Assembly: GCA_021209875.1 (NCBI GenBank)
Contig: JAGYVD010000002.1
Location: 372,001-436,000, forward strand
Length of the DNA: 64,000 nt
Reading direction: 5' to 3'
DNA from: Rosellinia necatrix
Lineage: Eukaryota > Ascomycota > Sordariomycetes > Xylariales > Xylariaceae
The position numbers were made by a program, and so were the translations under genes. The first letter of the stretch is position 1. Each line of letters begins with the position of its first letter. Under the pieces are notes generated by a model. That model saw only the letters and a program-made list of their open reading frames with translations. It was not told the origin of the DNA and searched no databases. Shown piece after piece: positions 22,501-31,241 of the stretch.

Positions 22501-24272
22501 TCATGTTAATATCGTGAATACTTGAGAATCGTCACCTGCGCACTGAGCCGACTCAAGGCGGTCATTCCCAGGCACAATGCACGTCGCGTTCCTCTCGCTC
22601 TCGGGCGCCAGCGTCAATCGAGTCCCGCCCGTGAAGGGGATCAATTGGCCGTCATTCGTCTCTCCGCCTGAAGACGGAAGACAAAAGAACAAAAGACTCC
22701 ATTAGCATGACTTGACGAGCGAAGGAGGGGGGGTGGTGGGAGGGGTGGCGGGGGATGGATAATAATAATAATAATAACGCGACTAACCTCCGTCCGCCCT
22801 CCCGCCGCACGAGAATATGGTGACCGTGTCGCCTGGCTGGCGACGGCCGTCGAAGCTGATGCAGCCGTTCGTCTGAATAAAATCCAGTTAGTTATTTGAC
22901 GCTGAGAATACAAATATATACATATATATATATGATAGGGGCGACCCACAAAGCTGCTCACCAAGAGCGCGGCACCCTGGGCGTCGTTGTGGCGGCCGGC
23001 GGTGACGACGTCGAACCGCTCGTTCGGCGTCCCCGCGCACGCCACCAGCGACACGGGGATCAGGTTCTCGCGGAAGTCGCCCGCCGTCGGGTCGACGAAG
23101 AGGCACCGCCCGTCGGGGCTCCGGATGCCGACCGACGTGAAGGCGCGCGTCGCGCCGTCGTCGCGCTGGTGCGACTCCGCCGCCGCCGTCGGCTGCAGGA
23201 CCCCGCCGGCCCCGGACACCGGGACTGCCGAGGTCGGGTTCGGCTTGCCTATGGCGGTGGCGGTGGTGGTGTTGGTGGTGGTGGCGACGGCACTGCTGCC
23301 TGTGGAAGGGGCGCTCGCCGTGGACTGGATGGTGGTCGCTGTCGTGGCTGTCGCCGTCCCTTGATCGGGAGTCGTCGATGTAGGTAGCAGCGTCGTGGCG
23401 GGGCGCGTGGCTGTCGTTCCTGCGTCTGTTGGAGTTATCACCGCCTTCGTTGAAGTGGCCCCTGCGTTCGTCGAAGTCGGGTTAGGCTGGAGGGATAGGG
23501 CATCGCCGAAGGTGAAGAGCTGGCTCAAGTCCCCCGCTCGGCACGGGGCGACGTCGATGCTGTTATCCGAGACGGTGAAGCACGTGTCCTGGTCGTTCTC
23601 CGGGGACAGCGAGAGAGGCCCGGCGCCGCCGTTGTAGGGGAACAGTTGGGAATCGGTCACGTCCCCGCCGCCATCGGCCCGTCCGCCGCAGCTAAACAGG
23701 ATGGCCTGGTTCCCGGCTGGCCGCCTGGGATCGAAGTTCAAACAGGCATTGGTCTAGACAGTGAAGTGTGTTAGGCATGATTTTGTATATAAAAAAAAAA
23801 TAAAAAAAAAATAAAAAAAAATTAAAAGAATAGGTAGGGGTTCCAACGAACCAGAGTGCTAACGACGAGCATCGAATTGGGCGCATTGTTATGTTTTCCG
23901 TTGGTGATGATGTCCCATTCTTGGCCATCTGTAGAGCCGCAGTCGGCGACCTGAATTGGAGTGAGATTTGCCCTAAAATCACCCGACAGCTTATCGACAA
24001 ATAGACATCGATCATCCGCCGTCTACAACAACGCTGTCAGTGAACCGCATCGGCTAATCCGTACTTATCACGTATGAATAAATACATATATATATAGAGC
24101 TTACTTTAATGAGAGTACCGGCGAATGCCTTGGTCGCTGTGGTATCGGGCTGCTGGGCCTCCGCGAACGCGGCCGGGTCCAGCTGCGCAACGGCTCGGCG
24201 AGGCGGGCTCGGCAGCGAGATTGGCGATGCGGCGGCCAAGCAAACCAGTGAAGCAAGCCACAGGATATTCAT
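22501..24272 (-). CDS. Secreted two-domain beta-trefoil (ricin B-like) protein with Ser/Thr-rich linker
   Basis: A predicted extracellular protein of 460 residues. Exons are 24272-24105, 24022-23852, 23753-22962, 22872-22788 and 22667-22501. After a signal peptide (MNILWLASLVCLAAA) come two copies of the same domain: RCLFVD - GDFR-NL - C - D(V/I)-T-G-HN - TN-C--FD-RR - FSCGGRADG - QLFP/QLIP - C - SQ-FT. The copies are about 150 residues each and share cysteine positions. They are joined by roughly 100 residues rich in Thr, Ser, Ala and Pro, likely O-glycosylated. The fold assignment to ricin B-type trefoil rests on the repeated C-x-D pattern and the Q-x-F ends; sugar-binding residues cannot be confirmed. 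Introns fall at equivalent places in both copies, just before TN-C, which supports an ancestral domain duplication. Confidence 0.8.
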
Positions 24273-24828
24273 CTTTCATCAAATAAGACGGCGGGTACTG
24301 TAACGAGAGAGAGAATGCGCCTAAGATGACGACTATGATGACGATGATGGCGTTGATAGTGATGAAAGATTCCGACCACGAAGGAAAATGAAGGAAAGTG
24401 CAAAGTCCAGCCGAAGAAGTCAAAACAGAATTCCGACCGGCGGATGCGAGAGCGAACGGAAGATGAGAGGAACGAGAGACGGGAAAGAAAGGAAGAGAGA
24501 AGGAGAGAAAGCTTCACCGAGCAAGAGCGCCGGAGGGGGTGAGGTGAGAGGGCATCGTGATGCTCTCTGGCGCCCCCCCCCCCATTTCGAGGCCAGGCCA
24601 TATGTAAGTAGTCGCCCAGGTCGTCTGCGTCGTTCGCTGCCATCCAATTACCCCTGAGCAAGCGCCCGCCCGTTGCTCCTTGGACCAAATGAGTTGTTTC
24701 CAGGTAGTTTCAAGGCCGCATAACTGGCGAAACGTTTTCTATGGGTGCGTGCAGTTGCTGCTGCTGCAGCCGCTAGTGCGTATGGTAGTGTACACTATAG
24801 GCGCGGGCGCATCGCGAGAAGGGCGAAC

Positions 24829-24860
24829 CGGGGACGAATCGGGGACGAATCGGGGACGGG
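24829..24860. repeat. 11-bp tandem repeat CGGGGACGAAT
   Basis: Three units in an exact 11-bp register, the last ending in a G run. Confidence 0.8.
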
Positions 24861-26700
24861 GGGTTTCGGACCGGGGCCTGTCCAGAGGGTTGGGTTGTGC
24901 TATCTTGGGGCTGATGAAACGCCATCCGTCGCAGCACCCGCACTCTATCGCCTGCTCGCCTGTCAAATTGGGCTGCTCACCTGTCGATTGGGGATTGGCG
25001 CAGGGTTTAAGGAGTCGGGCGTGCTGGGGACTGTGAAGCTGAGCGGGAACCCATGCCACCGATCATCGTCGTCGATATCCGGGGCCCATCTCGCGTGTGA
25101 TCCCATTTGCACGTCTTTCCTGAAACCGCGAGTACATGAACCTCGATTTGCATCCAGCGATACCACCATCCAAGTAAAGAGCGAGGACTGGCTACGGTGC
25201 CCGAACCCTGCCAAGGCCCGTTCGATATGGTTGTGCATGGGCGGCTGTTCTTCGGCTCTCGGCATCGAGACTTGAGTCGATATCATGTCTCTCTCTCCTT
25301 CTATCTATCTCTTTTAGTTGTGTTGGTATTTATGTGAGCATTTCAACACAATCAATGTCTCTTCTTCAGATTCCCCTACATGGATTACAGATTACACTAG
25401 ACACCCGCTAAATGCCTAACCCAGACTAGTCTCGGTAGTGTGCTAGGAGAGTACAGGGATATATGAATACACTACAAGTTGTGCAACCGCTTACTTGGGT
25501 ATAGTCTCCACTAGAATAGGTAGGGTCTGTATGCTCTTAAGCAACACATGAGAGAGAGTCCCATCTTATGAGCGTGAGCATTGGATGAACCCTCCGATCA
25601 GACCATCTTCTTCTCTCTCTCATCACATATTTGCTGAATCATCCGCGTCTACCTCGTCATTTTAAAGCACCTCACACCTATTCATCCACTTGCATACTTG
25701 CATGACCGCTTCATCATTTGCCTCCCGCACTAGTTACTCTACCTTACGTAGTCTACCTTACATTGTTTTGAAGCATAGCACTTCAAGCCGTGTTTATATT
25801 ATTACATACTTCAATGCCAAGCCGCTTAACCTAGTTTAGTATCGATGCGAAGAGTCGGCCAGTGTCTCAAAACAATGGAACAAGAGAAGAAAAGAGCGCA
25901 CACTGTCGGCATAGTACGATGAGCATGTCAGGGCGCAACTAGGCTCAGCGGCAGGCACCCGGTGTCTCTAGCGAGATAAGCGATATAGATCGTAAAAGGC
26001 CCAGACCGCGAATGATGGCATACGACGTCACGTTCCTCGATTCTGCAAACGGATTATTCCAATGGTATTTGCTGACAGGGCTTGGCCGGTTGGCCACACA
26101 AGGAAGCTGGTACATACGAAGTAGCACCGCTATACCGACGAGGCGCATGACGACAGAGCAGAGGCAGATCAGGTAGTATCCAGAATTGTCGCTTTACGCC
26201 TATTGCGGAAGCTCGCACATTGGGGAATGATGCGACCTCTTGCGAACTGCCTGTTGGAGCCATGCTCATCGCCAAGCCTGGGCCCGGACCACCAACTGTT
26301 TGGGTCGACCAGTCAGTCACTGTCTTCCCACCACTCTTCCCACCAGTCTTCCCGCCAGTCTTCTTCCCCACGCCGTCAGTACCGCCGTCCAGGCACGCCA
26401 CACGACAGGCTAAACTGCCTGCACCTTAACGAGCTGAAGTATTTATCCTGACGCTGCCATGGTTGGGTGGTTCCAGCAGCCTTCGGTATCGGTATCATGC
26501 GCTGATCTCGACCCAAATTCGTGCGTAATCTGGATAGTGCGCTGACCAGTTCGCCGCAAATCCGCCCACCGATGGGGTGAGGGAGACCAGCAATATATCA
26601 GAGACGCACAGGCGCCCCGTGGATTTGTTGTTATGTGATGGCGGGGACGGTTATCGTCACCAAGGAAGGGCTTCATGCCCGGGCATTGCCCAGAGCAGGA

Positions 26701-26752
26701 CCCGGAGCCCAGAGCCCAGAGCCCAGATCCCAGATCCCAGATCCCAGATCCT
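26701..26752. repeat. 7-bp tandem repeat CCCAGAG/CCCAGAT
   Basis: About seven units: first CCCAGAG (preceded by CCCGGAG), then four CCCAGAT. The G-to-T switch occurs once, suggesting serial duplication of a variant unit. Confidence 0.85.
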
Positions 26753-27039
26753 CCAAGGTAATCCACCCCGTGGGGACGGCAGAGAATAGATGCAGGTAAG
26801 TACGCTTATCATGACTTGATGATCTGCGAATGGCCTGTGGAACGGACCTGCCCAATAAGGTATGTGGGAAGTAGTACCACCCTGTAAGGTGTGAGAGCAA
26901 GTTCAACGGGTACGGACGGCTGGTCATGGACGGCAGCTTTGCACTATAATAAAAGGCGGCGCCAGGAACCAAGACCTCCATCTAGTCATGCTCCCATCGT
27001 TGGTTCTTGCATCCTCCATCATCCTACGCACGTGACAGT

Positions 27040-28982
27040 ATGAGGTTCCTCCGTGCAGCTCTACTACTCGCGCCCTTCGCGGCCGGTGTCCAAGTCGACA
27101 GGCGGGGGCGACAGACCTACGATGGCTACAAGGTCTTCCGTGTCGTGACCAATGGAGACGCCACCGAGTTCGAGGCCCAGCTTGAGTCCCTGTCCGCAAT
27201 TGAGCTCTCCCGTAACCGTGGGCACATTGATGCGCAGCACTTCGATATCGCTGTGCCCCCCGAGAGCCTCGACGCGTTCGGGGCCCTCAACTACGAGGCC
27301 GAGACATTGACAGAGGACCTGGGCGCGGATATTGCCCTGGAAGGAGAGCTGCAGCCGTTCCCAGGTCAGCCTACGCGGGATACGAGCCCTTGTATACGAA
27401 GCCAACTAACTGAGATCCAGGCTTGGAGACAAGCGTACCGAATGGCAATGCGAAGGCTGCCGCCGCTCTACCAAGCTTCTCGTGGTTCAGCGCATACCAC
27501 CCGTATGCCGACCACTTGACGTTCTTGCAGAGCTTGCAGGCCTCGTTCCCTTCCAACTCGGAGCTGATCACTGCCGGCACATCCTTCGAAGGCAGAGCGA
27601 TCCAGGGTATTCATCTCTGGGGTAGCGGCGGCAAGGGTTCTAAGCCGGCTATCTACTACCACGGCAATGTCCATGCTCGTGAATGGATCACATCAATGGT
27701 TAGCTGTCTGCTTTCTCCTCTGGGTTGCACGAGCTAACACTGTGTGTAGACTGTCGAGTACATCACGTATCAATTAATTAACAACTACAACAACGATACT
27801 GCTGTCAAGGCCGTCCTAGACAACTATGATTTCTACATCCTACCCATTGTTAACCCCGACGGTAGGCCTAACCAACACTCACAATAATGTAATCAACACT
27901 AAACATGGTGAACAGGATTTGTCTACACCCAAACTTCAACCCGCTTGTGGCGCAAGAACCGACAGACACGCTCCGGCACTACTGCTGTTGGTACGGACGT
28001 AAACAGGAACTGGTAAGTACCGCGCTAATATTCAGATGGGTAGCAGAACTTGGATAATAACTACCTCTACAGGCCGTATAAATGGGATGGCGCAGGCTCT
28101 TCAACCAGCCCAGGTTCAGGTAAGCTGCGCCCTTTGGCGATTTTTAGGGGGGCTGTTTCGTCCTTTTATTATTGCCTCCTGACAGCAGTCTGAAACGTCG
28201 CTAACCTAGGCACTAGAAACGTAAGCTACCTTGACCGATGCGACAAATTCCCTGTGCACTATTGTTGCGAGGATAGTGTATAATGGATTTGAAAACCCCA
28301 ACAGATCGTGAAGTGTGGCAAATGGCTGATAAAATATCACAGTTATCGTGGACAGGCACCCGGTGATACCCCTGAGAACACTGGAATCCGCAGTATGATC
28401 AAATATACAACCCCAAAAAATTCATTGCCATGAATACTAATGAGAATTTTCAGCTTTCGGTGATAAGCTTGGAAGCGGAAAGGGCATCAAGCTTTACATT
28501 GACTGGCACAGCTATGGCCAATACATCTTGACGTAAGTCATTCATTAGCTAAGCCTATTACACATGTATTACATGCTGACATAAAAACCCCCAGCCCTTA
28601 CGGCTACTCCTGCTCAGCCCAGGCCCCCAACCAGTCTAAGCAGAACACGCTGGCCAGAAATGTCGGAACGGCCATTGCCGCAGTCCACGGAACCCGATTC
28701 ACCACGGGGCAGACGTGCTCTACGCTCTACGCCACAGCCGGTGGCAGCAACGATTATTTTACCGACGTGACTCCAGCAGAACTCGCGTAAGTTACCACGA
28801 CCCCCTTGTACCTTTCCAAGACGAAAATATAGCCGGATGGCGTGCTGATATGGGTGTATAATAGCTGGGCCATCGAGCTCCGAGACACGGGCACCTACGG
28901 CTTCACTCTCCCCGCTAACCAGATTATCGCAACCGGCGAGGAGTCTTGGGCCGGCCAGAAATACCTGTGGGCAAACTTTTAA
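27040..28982 (+). CDS. Secreted zinc carboxypeptidase, M14A family
   Basis: An A/B-type metallocarboxypeptidase that removes C-terminal residues, secreted as a proenzyme. Exons: 27040-27364, 27421-27698, 27750-27861, 27916-28012, 28073-28119, 28210-28220 (11 nt, inferred), 28305-28392, 28454-28532, 28595-28786 and 28865-28982, giving 448 residues. Signal peptide [17 protein letters not shown]; activation propeptide to about 110. Zinc ligands are H193 and E196 (HAREW) and H338 (DWHSYGQ). Substrate residues lie in NPDGF, LWRKNR and DVNRNW. The catalytic Glu is about E414 in [10 protein letters not shown]. The micro-exon at 28210-28220 is the only way I found to keep frame between SSTSPGSG and SYRGQAPGD, so this stretch is uncertain. 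It converges on the RiPP precursor gene, ending 419 bp away, which makes it a candidate for trimming core peptides. Confidence 0.88.
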
Positions 28983-29401
28983 AGAGGGGGTTGGGGAGGA
29001 GGCTTGGTGATTGTAGGACAGCATTGGAGCTTGTCATGCGTAGATTGTACACTACGTACGTAGTACCGAACTACCGGAATAACCTACTCCCTGAGTCCCT
29101 GCTTGTATGTATCCTAGGCTATTCGAATAGTAGCTAATCACAAGACAACAACAACAAAACATCGCTACTTGAGCCAACACACGTCCCAAACAATGACCGT
29201 CCCTCCTATCCCATCACACATCACATCACATCACAATCCCAGCACCCCCCCATCCCTCTCTTTGCCCCGCTGTCCTGTCTATACACCCCAGGCAACTCCG
29301 CCATACGTCCCCCGGCTGTCTCTCAGCCACCGTTAAAGGCCGTGAAAAAGCGCAAGACGGCGGCATGCACGGGGGGGACCCATCCCAGCATACGCGTGCC
29401 C
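28983..29401. other. Intergenic region between carboxypeptidase and RiPP precursor (convergent)
   Basis: The 3' flanks of both genes. It includes a short CACAT tandem run near 29214-29236. No gene or regulatory site is recognised. Confidence 0.6.
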
Positions 29402-30066
29402 TCAGCCCAAAATATCCCTCGGGTCCGCAGCAGCAATGGCGTCCGCATAAGGGCTCTTAGGCTCCCGCTTCTCGACCGCGGCGGCGGCCTCCTCCTCGCT
29501 GGCCTCAAAGGGGTACCTGAAGACGATGGCGTCCGCGTCGCGTTTCTCGACAGCGTCTCCCTCCTCCTCCTCCTCCCCTGCCCCCTTCCCCTGCGCGACT
29601 CTGAAGATGGGGTACCGGAACGTAATAGCGTCGCTGGAGCGCTTCGCGACCCCGCCCTCCGCGGCCCCCTCGGTGGAAGCCTTGAAGGGGTACCGGAACG
29701 TGATGGCGTCGGTGCCGCGCCTCTCGACATCCCCGCCTTCGTCGGCGCCCTGGGCGACTCGGAAGATGGGATACCGGAACGTGATGGCGTCGGTGCCGCG
29801 TTTCTCGACATCTCCCCCTTCATCCTCCCCTTGGGCGACTCTGAAAATGGGGTACCGGAACGTGATGGCGTCGCTGGAGCGCTTATCTGATTTGGGGAAT
29901 CGTTGGCGGCGGTTAGCATATCGCGGTTCTCTTCTCCCGTGAGGTAAGCTAACAATGGGCACGGGGGGTAATATGGCGGTGGTATCTTACCAGCATCGAG
30001 AGGTAGTGCGATAGCCGAGCCGGCTAGCACCAGCAGGAGCATGTTCTTGATCGTGGAGGAAACCAT
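29402..30066 (-). CDS. Candidate RiPP precursor: secreted repeat peptide with Kex2 sites and DAI(T/V)FRYP cores
   Basis: Exon 1 is 30066-29991 and exon 2 is 29886-29402, joined by a 104-bp phase-1 intron, giving 186 residues. A signal peptide (MVSSTIKNMLLLVLAGSAIA) is followed by six segments bounded by dibasic sites at 27-28, 54-55, 81-82 (RR), 107-108, 140-141 and 165-166. Five segments carry a core: SSDAITFRYPIFRVAQG (29-45 and 109-125), GTDAITFRYPIFRVAQG (56-72), GTDAITFRYPFKAS (83-96) and DADAIVFRYPFEAS (142-155). Each is followed by an acidic Glu/Gly/Ala spacer ending before the next dibasic pair. The last segment (167-186) has SPYADAIAAADP, a diverged copy. This is the architecture of dikaritin precursors such as ustiloxin UstA: secretion, Kex2 cutting, aromatic cores. 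Neighbours are a UstYa-family oxidase (divergent) and a carboxypeptidase (convergent). A sex-pheromone precursor is the main alternative; the UstYa neighbour argues against it. Product and chemistry are inferred. Confidence 0.85.
29444..29883 (-). repeat. Five-fold coding repeat of the RiPP core
   Basis: The DNA repeats along with the peptide. The words reading GACGCCATCACGTTCCGGTA on the coding strand recur with one or two synonymous changes in four copies, and a more diverged copy (ATC GTC TTC AGG) lies nearest the 3' end. Repeat length varies (27, 27, 26, 33 and 25 codons including the dibasic pair) because the acidic spacers differ. Confidence 0.88.
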
Positions 30067-30170
30067 GATGAGTGTAGGAAGTGTGGTTAAAATTGGTTGA
30101 GTGAGGATGAAGCGGTGGTTGTTCTGGCTTGCTATGATCGGCGCGACTGAAACTCTCAGAGACGAGTCGT

Positions 30171-30187
30171 GGCCAACCCTCTTATAG
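30171..30187 (-). promoter_or_regulatory. TATA-like element of the RiPP precursor gene
   Basis: CTATAAGAGGGTTGGCC on the minus strand starts 121 bp before the precursor ATG. It matches the element before the S53 peptidase gene except for a 3-nt gap. Confidence 0.45.
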
Positions 30188-30303
30188 CTGAAGACTGAAG
30201 CGTGGGCTCGTCAAACCTAACCGCCGGCATCGCTTCCCGACGTCGTCTACCTTGGCCATCACGCGATACTTGCCCCGAGAAACGAAGGGATACTCTTGGC
30301 CGC

Positions 30304-30313
30304 CGGTAAGCCG
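30304..30313. promoter_or_regulatory. CGG-N4-CCG inverted repeat, copy 1
   Basis: CGGTAAGCCG in the divergent promoter between the RiPP precursor and the UstYa gene. Inverted CGG triplets are the usual target form of fungal Zn2Cys6 regulators. Binding is inferred. Confidence 0.35.
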
Positions 30314-30332
30314 TCCATCGCGAGACGTCACT

Positions 30333-30342
30333 CGGTGATCCG
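30333..30342. promoter_or_regulatory. CGG-N4-CCG inverted repeat, copy 2
   Basis: CGGTGATCCG, same triplets and spacing as copy 1, starting 29 bp further on (just under three helical turns). Confidence 0.35.
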
Positions 30343-30858
30343 ATTCGCATGGAAACCGCCATGATGAAAACGGAAGGTCCCATGTCGTCATGATCTAAAC
30401 GATCGTATAGCATCGACTTATGCGTCCGTGGATTTGAGTTTTCACGACATCTCGTCGCATTAAGTCAGCCTCACGATCCACGACGTCACGCAGAATGCTA
30501 CTGGGAGAGTCGAAGTACTGGCGAGTCGTGTGTCTCTGTCCTATACAGATGGGATGCTCGAGATCTGGGCGCATATGTAGGTCGACCAGGACAGACCATC
30601 TCCGGTTCCCAAAACAGCGACGTGCAACCTATAGTCTCGATACTAGATCTCATCTGACACCATCGCGTAGTGAGTCGGGTTTGATACAAGACACGATGAC
30701 TGAGCAGGAACAGCACCTAAGTCGGAGTTTCATTTCGTCCGGCTATATCAACGACGCCGGTCTAGGCCTTCGTGGCCTCGCCAATGAAAACCCCTGCATC
30801 CTTCCCCAACCCTATCCAATATTCGGGACGATTCAGCTCCCAGGGCCCTGGGTGGCTA

Positions 30859-30869
30859 TCGGAGACCGA
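30859..30869. promoter_or_regulatory. TCGG-N3-CCGA palindrome
   Basis: TCGGAGACCGA in the same divergent promoter, nearer the UstYa gene. The form TCGGN3CCGA is known as a target of Zn2Cys6 regulators of other fungal metabolite clusters (GliZ-type). Relevance here is inferred. Confidence 0.3.
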
Positions 30870-31241
30870 GCGTCTTACAAGCTTTGAATCTCACTCGGTT
30901 ACGATGCGCCAACACCCATCTCACGATCACGCAGACTATAGACTCGGTAACACAATGAGATTCACCGCTACGGGTCCTCTACTTGACCCGCCAAGTCTAT
31001 CGCCACATTGTGTATATCCCGAGAAAGACGAATTGCATGCATATAGGACTTACGTATTTGTATTTCTAATCGTACGACACATTGCGAGCGAATAATGGGG
31101 ACGAGAGGTAGCGATATTAGCGAGTAATCGTGCGCGGGGAGAAGATGGCTGACTAGCTAGGTCAAAGTAGTGGAATATAACGAATTCCCGTCCGTCCAGA
31201 GGGGCTTCCTTCCTCTTGTCGGGCAGCCACCATCACCCATC

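Larger units (their letters stand above)
24273..27039. other. Intergenic region, 2.8 kb, upstream of two divergent secreted-protein genes
   Basis: No gene is supported. Open frames up to 176 codons (24745-25275 plus) lack any domain and are mixed-composition. Minisatellites are present: 11-bp units at 24829-24860, 12-bp units around 26323-26365 (CTTCCCACCAGT-like) and 7-bp units at 26701-26752. A TATAATAAAAGG element at 26944-26955 lies about 96 bp before the carboxypeptidase ATG and is a plausible TATA box. Confidence 0.55.
30067..31241. other. Divergent promoter region of the RiPP precursor and UstYa genes
   Basis: 1175 bp shared by two genes read in opposite directions. It contains the two CGG-N4-CCG sites, one TCGG-N3-CCGA palindrome and a TATA-like element for the precursor. 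Open frames in it (for example 30495-30887 plus) have no domain and are probably chance. Confidence 0.6.

Noticed and set aside
24745..25275. 176-codon open frame (plus) beginning with an Ala run
   Set aside because: No domain, no signal, mixed composition, and it crosses an 11-bp minisatellite; likely a chance frame.
29342..29962. Open frames on the plus strand and other minus frames across the RiPP precursor
   Set aside because: They mirror the repeated DNA of the precursor; only the frame with signal peptide, intron and dibasic sites makes sense.
29402..30066. Mating pheromone precursor interpretation of the Kex2 repeat gene
   Set aside because: The repeats lack the usual WC..PGQ-type alpha-pheromone pattern and the neighbour is a UstYa-family enzyme; kept as the main alternative.
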